Below, one piece after another: positions 1-11,660 of a stretch of 64,000 nt of DNA. The stretch is from Helochares maculicollis (taxonomy: Eukaryota; Arthropoda; Insecta; Coleoptera; Hydrophilidae). The notes under the pieces were generated by a model, which ran no database searches, was not told the DNA's origin, and saw only the letters and a list, made by a program, of their open reading frames with translations. Numbering within the stretch: position 1 is the first letter of the stretch; every line of letters starts with the position of its first letter. The stretch covers positions 1-64,000 of the forward strand of contig JAWQRO010000003.1 in the NCBI GenBank assembly GCA_033557835.1, written 5' to 3'. Both the position numbers and the translations under genes were made by a program.

Positions 1-408
1 GAATCACGTCAACACTTTTCTATATCAAAAATATACTATGTACAAAATAACTTGGATTTCAGTAAACGGATAAACTGTAACTCGAATAGATTAAACAGAT
101 AGAATGACGGACAAGAATTTTGGTCAAAGTCCTAACCAGAACCCTGTTCATTAAACGTCAAATACGGCACATTTGCCTACTTTTTATCGATTGAAAAGAT
201 GAAGTTCCCTCTGCAGATTTGTACAATGATGCCATTGCATGGCACTATCTAACTTTACAATCTACCTAAATTGATTATAACATTTCATTATTAAATTAAG
301 CCACGCCTCGGGTAATTATTGATAAATTTAACCTAATTCCTATAAAATAATTAACTTAATTGCATCGTCACCGGGACAAATTTAATTTGCAATATTGCTG
401 AATGGCAA

Positions 409-416
409 TGACGTCA
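409..416. promoter_or_regulatory. Palindromic CRE (TGACGTCA)
   Basis: Perfect CREB/ATF octamer. The neighbouring gene is unknown, so function is not implied. Confidence 0.3.
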
Positions 417-691
417 ATAAAAGTGTAATGGGGCTAATCACTGACAGATAGTCACACATGAGAACTGGAATTCATTTAACGAATTTTGCCTATGCTCTAA
501 ATAAATTTCTGTTCAAACACATCCTGTGCCGGAAATGCCTTCAAACTGATGATTAAACTCAAGCAGTTAATACCCACATTTTGATGCGTGCTCACGATAT
601 ATCAATAAAATGTTTGATGATCTCCATCTGTACGTTAATATCAAGGATGTAGGCATAGAGCTGTGCCACAGACTTTCTTGTGCCTCTACCT

Positions 692-797
692 TTTCCAGAG
701 ATTGAGTTTGCAGAAGCTGAGCTTCCATAGACAGAATTTCCAGAGACCGAGCTTCTAGAGTGAACTTCCACAGGCTGCGCTTTCTCCACAAATTGAG
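692..797. repeat. Degenerate 15-bp minisatellite
   Basis: About seven units related to TTTCCAGAGACCGAG (692-706, 707-721, 722-736, 737-751, then 13-, 15- and 18-bp variants). Because 15 is a multiple of three, it keeps a Ser-rich minus-strand frame open over 592-804, which I do not take as a gene. Confidence 0.65.
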
Positions 798-1396
798 CTT
801 TCACCTTCTCACCCTTGTCATCATAACGAACCAGCTACCTTGCTGTAGGCTGCCTTCCTTATTTAAATGCTTCTCTTTTAGAATAGCAGTTCACAACGAA
901 ATCCATATCTGCTACTCTTGCCGATCCTCAGTACAGAAGGGAGTTCATACTTTGTTTACTTCCTGTTGGTGCTCTCGTCTATGTATCTACATCTACGCTA
1001 TTTCTGAGCATTGTTGGGTTATTTCATATTTCATGGCTCAAGCTTCTGCCTGTTTTTCAACTGTAACCTATTCGTATGCATAATGCAAAAGGAAATGATG
1101 CACCACAGCACAAACTCCTGGAAATGTTCTATGAATTATCTTGCGGAATGTATTGGAAACCTCGCGGAGTCATAGCCTTATCAAATTTAACATTCTTTCG
1201 AAATCAATTCAGCAGCCGCTTTTCCACTGCAAGATATGAGGTACCTTGATGAAATTGTATGGTTAAAAAATGCCCATAAATGGAAGCAAGTCGTTAAAAA
1301 CCGAGTTAAAGCAGCACATTGTGTCGCCCCTTCCTTATCACAACGTTTCTCACGTTATATCCGATTCGGTTTATGAATGAGTCTTCTGAAGGTTTT

Positions 1397-1415
1397 AACC
1401 GGTTTCGAACCGGTT
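1397..1415. promoter_or_regulatory. Paired Grainyhead/CP2-type sites
   Basis: Two perfect AACCGGTT octamers (1397-1404 and 1408-1415) with centres 11 bp apart, about one helical turn. AACCGGTT is the optimal Grainyhead family site. The target gene is unknown. Confidence 0.5.
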
Positions 1416-1871
1416 ACTACTATTGTAAACTGATAACGCAGTAGTAACATGCATATTGATAATTTGTAATTGACTTCATAAACAATACTTAAAAGGACAA
1501 TAAAATGTAGCTTCAAATTTATTCACTAAATCCGGGTAAAGCCAATTATTAATATTAAAATGGTCGTATGAAGAGGCGCCTCTGGAATGATTTTTAATGC
1601 GCATCTGATTTTTTAATTATTTTTTGCTCAAACACCGGACTGACCCGTGCGAACGTGCGAATCCATTTAAATGGATCATGACTTTCGAATTCACCCTGTA
1701 TAATTTAATTACCGCTAAAGCGTGTCTCCACCCCGTCCCTAATTAGTTTTTAGCGCATGTTCATAAACGCCCAATTACGGAACAGTGACAAATTATTATT
1801 CTGGCAATTAATTCAGTTTTATTTGTTGAGTTATATTGTAATGAACACGTCATAAACTAATGCTTTTATTA

Positions 1872-1929
1872 GAAGGGCATCATCTGCCACTCGGCTGAAA
1901 TACTCATTTCGGCAGGATGTTTGCCCTTC
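1872..1929. other. Strong 58-nt hairpin
   Basis: Arms GAAGGGCA/TGCCCTTC, CATC/GATG and TGCC/GGCA pair in register with a mismatch and a bulge (16 pairs), and the loop has a further GAAAT/ATTTC stem. It could be a small-RNA precursor, a cruciform or a transposon end; the stem is shorter than most pre-miRNAs. Confidence 0.4.
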
Positions 1930-2304
1930 ACCAACGCCGTTGCCTCCACCCGTCTATCTCTATGCATTAACTCGGAAGCTTACCGCTTCCTTTTGTAGCT
2001 GTCTCTATATCCTTCAGCCTCTTCCACTTGAAGATTTTATGTCAGCTTTGTTCCAGCCAGATGAAACCAACTAACAATGTTGCTAATGAAGTCGGTGCTT
2101 CACTTATAACTTACATGTGGTGTTAATTTGAGGGCGTTGCAAAATTGCCGCTATTTTCGTCTACACTATGACAAACCAATTGAGGCAACACATTCTTTGG
2201 TTCGAAATTGAAAAGATTGGGCGTAGTTTAATAATGCTAATTACGATATGTGCACACGAGCATCATTAAATAAAATCGATAAAACCAAGTGAAAATTTTA
2301 AAAT

Positions 2305-2436
2305 CGTTACATGAAAACTTCAAGCTCACGAAATGAAGACTAAATTTATGAAACTAAGATGGTTAAAACCATGAAATGAAGACTTTGAGCCCAAGATATG
2401 AACACTTTAAAATCATGAAATGAAGACTTTTAATTC
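2305..2436. repeat. Degenerate tandem repeat (ATGAAATGAAGACTT-like)
   Basis: Six loosely spaced units of about 20-25 bp share ATGAAATGAAGACT or variants (near 2310, 2331, 2350, 2371, 2396, 2415). The unit sequence is similar in style to the 16-bp array at 14236. Confidence 0.5.
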
Positions 2437-2512
2437 ACAAAAAGTATATAAAAAGATAACGTAACGATATCTTCCGGAGTATGAATAAAAACCCAAATGC
2501 CGCTCATGCATC

Positions 2513-2815
2513 TCAGGGTAATAATATTCCATCACCACATTTAAGTGAACTGAAGTGTAAACTAAATGCCATGTCGTTGTAATCGTTACAATGATCCAAG
2601 CTTGAGATAAAAGGCTTTATGTTCTTGCACAATATTTCCCCGTTACATTGAAAATCTGCCTCTGCAATAGCAAGCAATCCTGCCATGGTTATGACGGTGA
2701 ATGTAGAGTAGAAATGCTGCTGTTGTTGTCCCGCAGTCCCACTGGGTACAGAGACGTTTTTGTACGGTATAATTGGCTTTTGGAACATTCGACCGAAATT
2801 GTTAGGACGGTTCAT
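2513..2815 (-). CDS. Hypothetical 100-residue open frame, minus strand
   Basis: An ATG-started frame with a plausible protein texture in its first 60 residues: MNRPNNFGRMFQKPIIPYKN, then SGTAGQQQQHFYSTFTVITM and AGLLAIAEADF. It has a short hydrophobic segment at about 40-52 and a Gln run. The second half looks less coding-like, so the real exon may end early, or the frame may be chance. No family is recognised, and no polyadenylation signal or promoter was clear. Confidence 0.25.
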   Translation of the reverse strand: MNRPNNFGRMFQKPIIPYKNVSVPSGTAGQQQQHFYSTFTVITMAGLLAIAEADFQCNGEILCKNIKPFISSLDHCNDYNDMAFSLHFSSLKCGDGILLP

Positions 2816-3908
2816 TAATTTCTTACAAAACAGCGAGCAATAAAATTGTCAAAGGACAATAATTAATTCCTGGCTGAAATTTAGAGAGCCCCGCGGAATA
2901 TTGATATGAAAGATTTTTCCTAAATTGTTATCGTACAGTAACAGTAAACAGTGTAGTCGTAAAATTCTGATAAAGGCCAAAGATCAAGTTTAGATGACGA
3001 GTACGCGCAAACGTAGATCACCAATACATTTCAACGAAGCACTATGTTTACTAAGGCTGGATATACTAAAAAGAAATATTACATTCGACATAAAAATGTT
3101 TATGATAATCGATAACGCTAATAATTTACTAATTACTGGAATTTTAATAATACTCAAGTAGTGTTATCGTATTTTGTATGTCCTTAAAAGTTTCCATGCT
3201 TGAATTGTGTTTTAAATACTAATTTTTATCATCACATTGTGTGTAGAAACTAAGTGTACTTGTTAACTTATTTACGCATAAACAACGTGGCGCCTAGATG
3301 ACACTCAATGTCATTGAATTAAATCGCGCATTACTCAATATGCATTGTTTCAATAAAATATTTTCAGGAAATCCAGGAGTGATTCGTAATTTTGTGGGCG
3401 TCGAAAACTAGGTTTTTCACTGTAAATTTAGAGTGGCGTTTTTAACGTGTCAGATAACTCCTAAAGGGTGCAACAGTACTAACATCAATAATTTTCTGAA
3501 AACTATTCCAATGCACGCAAGAACTTTTCGTATTGGGATTATTATTGTTCATAATGTGGTCGTAACCACTATCAAATTTAATTTTTGTGTACAGCGCGAT
3601 GACTTACTGAAATAAATGATTTTTGAAAGTGAAATAATGTTTAAGGCGCACTAAGTTCAACCCTAACTCCGATATTTTGAAATATGAAGTCCAATTGCGA
3701 ATTCTCATATATTATTGTATAATTCACTGTATTATATCTATGCTTAAGTTGTGTTTAGTACGACTGGTGAAGAATTTGTGTATATGATGAATGAAAATAT
3801 AATACTCTAAGAAATAAAGGAAAGCTTTACAAACAGGGATATAAATATAAACATACGAGAAACAAACCAGTCTTTATGTACTCCGATGAGAAACTGCGCG
3901 AATATATT

Positions 3909-3978
3909 TCAGGTCAGGTCAGATCAGATCAAGGAAGGTTAGATCAGGACAGGTTAGTTTAGGCCAGGTCAAGTCAAA
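3909..3978. repeat. Degenerate TCAGG-like pentamer array (interstitial telomere-like)
   Basis: Fourteen consecutive 5-bp units in exact register. Units 1, 2 and 8 are TCAGG, unit 11 is TTAGG, and the rest are one or two changes away (TCAGA, ACAGG, CCAGG, TCAAG). TCAGG is the telomere repeat of Tribolium and many beetles; TTAGG is the general insect one. Confidence 0.7.
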
Positions 3979-5160
3979 CCGTATAAAATATTGAGAAGTT
4001 ACTGCCGAGGGGGCATAAGATAGAAAGATCCTGAGCCTTTTACTATTTAACGTAGTAAATGTCGACGTCACCAAAAGAAAACAGAAGCGAAACAACTAAA
4101 CTGTTTGTTGGCCATCTCAGATTCTCTTGAATTTACAAAAAAGTCGGCTTAGCAATACGTACAGCAAATGAACATGAAATACAGAAATACGTAGAAATAT
4201 GGAACGAAGGCTTATTGAACAGAAAATTCAAAAATAATTTAGAAATCAGAACGGCATCTTTCCATTGACAATTTTTGAAATGAAATAATGCAATTGCTTG
4301 TAAGACTCTATACAATTGATTGTAGGATAGTTAGTTTTCTTCATCTGCTTTATTTATCAAAAGAAACATACTGAAAAACCAAAGGGAAGACAAACCGCGC
4401 AATTATTTTTGTCGCCATTACAGCAACATTTCTATTATGTGTTTCATGAGTTGTGGAGAAATACAAAACTTTTTCTTAGTTAAGATATCCCTATAGGTGT
4501 TAGGTTGAGGTCTAGTCATTTATTTTAGCACATCGTACCATTTTGATGGTTCTCTCTTGCCAAATCTCGATTTTCGAATTCCATTGTTCTGTATTGACCT
4601 GCGCTTGACATATGATGGTTTGGGGATGATTTCTTGCCCTAAGAAAAAGAGAGGGCCGTAGCCCTCATCAGTACATCCAACTGTAGCTGTTAATTAGGTC
4701 GGAAATGGAAAACGGACATGAAAAATGTAATTGTTCTTTACTAAATTATACATCAAATACATCAAGACATACAAGACAATATGACATTAAATGTAATACG
4801 GTTTGCATATTAATTGTGCTATAACGATAATTCCCAAATTAACTTTTGGGATCCTGCCCATATATTACCGCAATAGATAATAACTAGCCCAATCTGTCCA
4901 AATAATAATTTCTCATAGCAAAAATTGCTTTATCTAATGGGCTATTTTTTTACGTGAGCAGCCTAATTTTTGTGCTGAATCGTAACCGTGATAGATATAA
5001 CATAGAATCGTGAACATTTACCCAAACTGCAACATGGTATTAACATCACTAATGACACCACTTTAAATTTACAGCAAACACACTATATTAGCAAACGCAA
5101 AACTACTATGGCCAATAAACAATAACAACATTTACGTAATTTTAGTGCAATCTGCAGAAC

Positions 5161-5278
5161 TTCAATAAAATCGAAATAGCTTCACAGAATAGAAATAGTT
5201 CTAAAAGAATTTCAATATAACCAACATAATTTCAATAAAATTGAAATAAATTCAACAGTATCGAAATAATTTCACGAC
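5161..5278. repeat. Degenerate 19-20 bp minisatellite
   Basis: Units resemble TTCAATAAAATCGAAATAG: 5161-5179, 5180-5198, a diverged middle copy, 5231-5250, 5251-5270 and a partial unit. Confidence 0.6.
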
Positions 5279-8200
5279 TACCTCCACAACTAGTGCATAA
5301 ATTTAAAAACATCACACCAATCAACATCAAACACCAGATCTGCACAAACATTCGTTCGTATTATCGAAATTCTTGTAGCGCATAAATTGCATTCGCTGCT
5401 CCAAATAGGTCATTATTTGCCTCGACATATCTATTTTACAACACTTTCATAATACGTGCCATCGTTCTTTTGAAAATAAATGTGGCTACAACCAACCAGT
5501 TCGATGCAGTTTTTAACAGCATAATAGCCAAGAGATCGAAACATCCGCTCAGGAACAATTTTGGCTGTCTTCCGCTGACGTAGGAGGTAATTCCCTTTAC
5601 TTACATGCCAAGCTAGGATGTGACGAACAAATTTAATTTTGCGTGAAATTTATTCATTGGGAAAATGGGGCGACCTTATCAAACGATTAAATTCGCGTTT
5701 TGGACAATTTATGCAAAACTTATTACTAATGCGTTTGTCGTACCATGTGGGATAAAGAATCTTTTTAGTGCTATTACATATACAAGAGAGGTATATTAGC
5801 AGCGCGATATAAAAATTCTAATAATCTTACGTTGTCGTGCAACGCTCATTTTGTCTATAATTATGTCTTGACGTGTGATGGCAGGTGTTAATCAATTGTT
5901 AAAATAATAAGTTTCATGCAGTTTTGTATGCTTAACACATTTTAACATATCATATAAGCAGTAATAAATAATTTTCTGTAAATATGATACCGTATGTTTA
6001 ACCTTCAAGTTTAAATTTTAATTATAAAAAACCTATTAGGTATGAAAAATCGGGTAATTACCAATTGAACACGTGAATAAATATATTAATATATATTAAT
6101 TACTAGGTCTAGTATTATACGAAACTGACAATTTTACAATTCCTGGTAAATATACTTTCCGGTGCTCTAAACAAGTCGAAATCCAAAGAATATTCGCAAT
6201 ATAACACTAAGAATTTAGCAGTGAAATGTTTCTGTTTAATTAATTGTTTAATATACACTAAAAAGCATTTTTTATTGCATCCACATTATTATTCTCACGA
6301 TTTCTACCTATCTATAATTTACTATGTTTATGTTGATATAAAAATGGCATTTAGGAAACACTGCTAAATTGCAGTTAGTTGTAATTAACCTGGGTGTAAC
6401 AACATAAAGTATTGCTTTACAATAAAAACGTGTGTGTACACACATGCGTACCCTACTTATTTATGTCTAAAATATATTTACATTAAAAAAATCTGATGGA
6501 AATTCCCCAAAATTAGATTTTGTTAAACGCAACATTTTCCATTTAAGCAAACATCGTATTATTTGGAAAGTTAAAAGAACGTAGGCTGGTAGGCATGGAA
6601 CTGAAGTCCTTTGAGGTATTACATTACTCTTGTCAGGGAAAGAATATTAAATATCAGAATAAGGCCTGCTCGCAAATGATGATATATTTCTTTGGCGCTT
6701 TGAAGTCGAGAATTTTATTTATGTTTGAAACCGTAATTTTACACTTCTATTTCCCGTTTTCCATTGAATTTAATAAAATTTCGGTCTTACAAAGTACAAT
6801 CATGTGCTCCGGTAGTTCCAGTTCGCTTATCGATTGAAACCAACAAAACCGAGCCTTACCAAATGACCTGTAATTCAATTCCGGCTATCTAAGGCCTTCA
6901 TTTTCGATACAATTTCAAGGAAATTCAATTAGAACAATTTGGAAAGGGTTCTGCATGAATTTAAGGATTTTAAGACATATACTCTATGAGTTCGATGTAT
7001 CTTTGCGAACTTAAAGTCATGACGTCGGTCTCTTAAAACTTGAGCAAATATAAAACCAGCTCTAAATGCATACCCGATGCCTCTAAAACAAACGCAATTT
7101 CAAAGGGACCTCCAGAAAAAACAACATAGAGGAGCAATTTGGCTAGAGATCCAAAGTCCAAATAATTAATGATTACTTCCTCTCATTATCGACGGACATT
7201 TTCGTACTGGTTTTAAGAAAAAATCGTGCGGCAAGTGCCAAACAAAATTGGCCTTACATAAAATTAATTTCACTTGTAATTAAAATTTGCCTTTGTAAAA
7301 ATTAGAGAAACAAAAAAATTTGTTTAAACTTTAATTAATGATATACAAGGCGAGCTAATTCACTGTAATTTTGTAAGACGCTTTAATGTTCTATTTTATA
7401 AATCATTGCTGGAGTTTAGTTTTATAAATCACTGCCACTGTGCTAATTTATTAAACAAGTCTGCTTTCAATTTTCGTAAGGTTGTACTTCGATTTACGAA
7501 TGAAAAAGGATGGAACAGGAACACCGAGGAAATGACTTTTTAATGCCGATTGAAGCTGTTAATAGTACACAAAAACCAAAAGAAATTAAAATCACTTAAA
7601 GCACAAAACCTGTCAGACCTTTTGCAGGTACACTGCAGTAATATGGAAACTGCATAATGCAGCTTTATCGTCCTGTGCAAGCATCCGCTTCTTGGCATAG
7701 GATATCCCGGATCATTTATTCTGCTTAAATATACCGAGGCTATAGCGTCTCCTTACTTGGGAAACAAGATTGCGATGCTAATACTGAAACTGTTCTGAGG
7801 CGTTATTCGAGGAAAATATACTTAAAAGAGTTGGATACGGTTTGAAGAAAATTCAATTTCAAAATAAATGCAAAATATTGGTATATAGTGTAAGTTATCA
7901 TTGCTTACAACAGTTCGAATACATTTGCAACACATTACTTCAGAAGCAATTCCAAGTAAGTTTCCAGATGATCATTATGTAGGATAAACCGCGGTCGTCT
8001 ACGCAAGACGAATTTTTTTTGCCTCAATAATAAACACAATTATTCCCTGGCCTACTTCATATTAAGCCCAGCAAAGTGATTGATGCTACTTTTAAAAGTA
8101 TTTCCCCATTAGACCAACAATATCATCAATATTAATATTTTACAATTTAGCGAATATAAAGCTGGAGCAATTTTTTTGAAAGATTAGCGTCCATCCGTCT

Positions 8201-10461
8201 CTAGAAAGGTCATATGTCAATACACAAACGGTTATATCCTATTTTAAATCGCCTGTGTCCAGGCTGACGTTCCATTTGTCAACACCGCCATTTATAATAA
8301 CTAACAAAAGCTACTTTTTGAGCGGTAGACTTGTTTGAAATGGAAATGAATGTTTTGATCAAGTTTTTCCCTATTTTCACCCCTTCAGCCCACGCCTAGT
8401 TTGCACAGTACTCCTCCCTCTGTTTGCATCACATGTAAACAGAGCTTGCACGCGAAAATTTATAATCGGTCACGAGATATCCTAGTACCCATTAATAAAT
8501 CGAATCGTTTTTAAACTTGGCAGGTTTGTTATAAACGATTTTATTAATTTTGTCGATTTTGCTCTAATAAATTTACTTCCATTTTTAATGAGTAAGTAGC
8601 TTCACCCTGTTCCGATTTTACAAATAATACATCTGACGCCATGTTAACATTTGTAATTTGACAATTAGAGTGCAGTAAGTATACCATCTGGACTTTCACA
8701 AATACGGCAGGGAAACATGTTTGTTACTTCAATTCCATATTTTTTGATCAATTACAAACGACACGATGAAAGAATACAGTTTTCGTTAAATGCATACAAT
8801 ACCAGCTCTGCTGGTTTGCCTCAAAGCCTTGTCCTGTAATTTAAAGTTTGGTAAGTGATTGTAATCATCCCATCACACTTGAAATGTAGCCAATCGCGTA
8901 TAGCTTCGAGTTTCAAATTTCCAATCAGCAAAGCTACTACATATGTAGGCGAGAAAATTAAACACTTGAGTAGGCCAAATTAAATTTCGTCGCCATGGCA
9001 ACGGGTTATGTTTTCTAACCCATTTCCAGTTCTTATCGGGATGGGAAGAGACAGTGCTACTGAAGCTTCTCTTGAGGATTTCATATATATATACTTTATT
9101 TTCTTTTTGTGCTTTCGTTTGGAAGCCACGAACATCTGGTGGCATCGATGTATAGTAGAAGCATTTTTGCGGAGAAAATTATCTAGATAAAATATGGCTT
9201 TCGGGTCATTTCTCTGATATAGTAGAGGCAGGAATATACCTGCAGAAGGTAGGCAGCTAAATATGGATGTATCCTCCTATAGGAGTCTTACACAGACATC
9301 GATGGTTTGAGCTGCAACGCTGTCAGCTAACCACTTGGCGGCACCTAATTTTTTTGCAAAACTTTTAACTGGCAACTCTGCTATTCCCCCTTTTTTACAG
9401 CCATGAGGGACACTTAACGTTTGCAATTTGACCGTCTATTTCCCATACACGTGATGGTATTAATTGGCTTAATTCGTCTGAGTGGAAGCTACAGTACAAT
9501 GGTTAAATTTTAAACGAGTTTGCCTCTTATTTATTATGCAATTAGACCTCCATTTACTTAATTAAAATGTAAAATAAAACTAGATTATTTAGCTATTAGG
9601 GATCGGGCGTGTATGGACAGATTTATTATGGATACTCTCATTATGAGCGTCTTACTAGGTAACCTCACGTATCGAATAGTCACAGTTTTTCCAATATCAC
9701 CTTTCCTTAAAACGGTCGAAGAACGGCAGGAAAACTTTACCAGATAGTTGCTAACGTAGAGTATTGTTTTCATTATATTATCTAAAATACCTGCTCATGT
9801 TGGCAACGGAGCCATGCATGCATTCAAACACGCGAATATTGCAGTTGCTTGAAATAAATGTGTATGTATATAGCGGATGTATGGCGTAAATTTCGTTATG
9901 AAAATTCTTTGATGTTCCTTATCAAAGCGTTTAACAGTGTTGTTACGACATTTCTGTTGCTACTATATAGAAGCAAAATTCCTGCTGATATTGGTCGCTC
10001 TGTTGATCTGTAATTATGGTGTATAATGAGTTGGTTACAAAAGTGTGACAATAAACGATGCGTGGAATTTCTTAGGTATTTCTAATAGTAGCTGTTCCAA
10101 GTATCAACGATTTTGAAATAACTTTGATGTTTTTCTTGTTAGGGAAATTTTTAGATTTCGTTCACGTTCATGTCGACCCATATTGCAAGTTGTAAAATGA
10201 GCAATCACTGTTAATACTATTTTGATCATAAACTGGACTAAATCTACATTTCTAGTTCTCGGAAGTAGTGTTGCAATTTTTTTATCAACCTAACGATAGT
10301 TTTTTTCAGGCATATTATTTGATGCCGTCCATGTCCCCTTGTATAATGCGTTTTTTACGGAAGAGCGTACTAGTTACCACCATTTTTTTCTAACTGCAGA
10401 TTTTTTTCACCCAATATCGGCCACATTTGTGTCCTTTTGTTTATTAGAATTAACTATTATA

Positions 10462-11508
10462 CTAGGTTAGTTGAAAAGTTCGCGGAGCGAAGACTTTAAT
10501 TTGTTGATGGAGCTACAATTTCGATTACATTTAAGGTCACATGCTTCTAATTAATGCATCTGCCAATTTCAACTCGTTATGACTTGTCAGTGTGTTTTTA
10601 TAACGCTTTTATGTTAGACGTGTACACATGATTTAATCATGAAAAAAATTGATCATCGTGGGGTAATAATATTTTCAGTGAAAAAGGTTTGAAGGCGATG
10701 GAAATTTAAAGTGAAATGGTGAATGTGTTAGGGGATGCTGCGCCATCTCAAACAATGATCTGTGGGCATTAGAATTTAAACGTGGTTGCAAAAACCTAGA
10801 AGATGATCCTCGTTCAGGACGTCCAAAAAGTGTGACCACTGAAGAAATGATTGATACGATTCATGATATGATATGATATGATCCCAAGCTGCGACAACAA
10901 ACCTCAGAGTAGACTGAGCCTGGTAGTTCAGCCCCAAAACAACCAAAATGGCCTAAATCATCCAAAAAGGTTATGGCATCTTTTTTTTGAGATGCAAAGG
11001 GCATTTTTTTGATCGATTATCCTCAAACCGATAAAACTATAGTAAAATTTTATAGCTCCGCGTTTTTTCGAAACGTTCAAATCTGTTGGATAAGATAAAT
11101 ACAAAAATTAAAGATAAGAAACCTGGCTTGAAAAAGAAAAAATCCTTTTCCATCAAGATAACGCGCCAGCACACAAATGTGTTCAAACAATGGCCAAATT
11201 GAACGATTTAAGGTATGAATTGATCGAACTTGATCCACCTTACTCTCCCGATCTAGCCCCTTCGGACTTCCATCTATTAACAAATTTAAAAAAATGTCTC
11301 CGTGGAAAGCGTTTTTCCCCAAATGCAGAAGTTAAAGCGACTGTGAACCAATATTTTGACGAGCTTCCAGAAAACCATTTTAGAGATGGTATAACTGAAT
11401 ATGAAAATCGTTGGAGAAAATGTAATGAAGTTATGGGATAATACAATGAAGGTTCTTTTAGTTTTGCCCTTTTTTATCCTCGCTCCGTGAACTTTTCAAC
11501 TAAGCTTG
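10462..11508 (+). mobile_element. Internally deleted mariner transposon
   Basis: An element of 1047 bp with TA on both sides (10460-10461, 11509-11510). Inverted ends of about 31 bp share TTAGTTGAAAAGTTC followed by GCGGAGCGAAG (left) or ACGGAGCGAGG (right). The ends resemble irritans-group mariners. It is about 250 bp shorter than a typical mariner because the middle of the transposase gene is missing. It lies far from any recognised exon. Confidence 0.93.
10711..11441 (+). pseudogene. Transposase remnant of the deleted mariner
   Basis: Frames are broken by several stops and small shifts. A 5-bp GATAT slippage repeat (about 10864-10881) disrupts the second helix-turn-helix (GRPKSVTTEEMIDTIHDM). 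Just after it, LRQQTSE jumps to TEPGSSAPK (about 10900-10930), so about 80 residues with the first catalytic Asp (the DETW motif) are gone. The last part is open: QDNAPAHK (Asp at 11157-11159) to LAPSDFHLL (Asp at 11265-11267), then KCLRGKRF and a stop at 11439-11441. The last two Asp codons have 35 residues between them rather than the usual 34. Confidence 0.9.
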
Positions 11509-11611
11509 TACGTGAGTACACGCTATTTCATCCTATTTTCGTATCTCCAATCATCAATTTAATACCATCATTATGTTTTAGGTGTTTCTTCTAATTTCAT
11601 TTTCATCATCA

Positions 11612-11660
11612 CTTATATATTATTATATTATTATATATTATTATTATTATATATACTTAT
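11612..11660. repeat. TTA/TA-rich simple repeat
   Basis: About 49 bp of mixed TTA and TA units just downstream of the deleted mariner. Confidence 0.8.

Larger units (their letters stand above)
1..10461. other. AT-rich noncoding DNA, no recognised exons
   Basis: Apart from the small repeats, the hairpin, the regulatory-type sites and one hypothetical frame listed separately, I see nothing I can support as a gene here. Open frames of 60-110 codons occur at the density expected for AT-rich DNA. It is likely intron of the minus-strand gene starting at 26308, or intergenic. Confidence 0.5.

Noticed and set aside
592..804. 70-codon minus-strand frame with a Ser-rich repeat
   Set aside because: It overlaps a 15-bp minisatellite, whose period preserves the frame; it starts at GTG and has no splice support.
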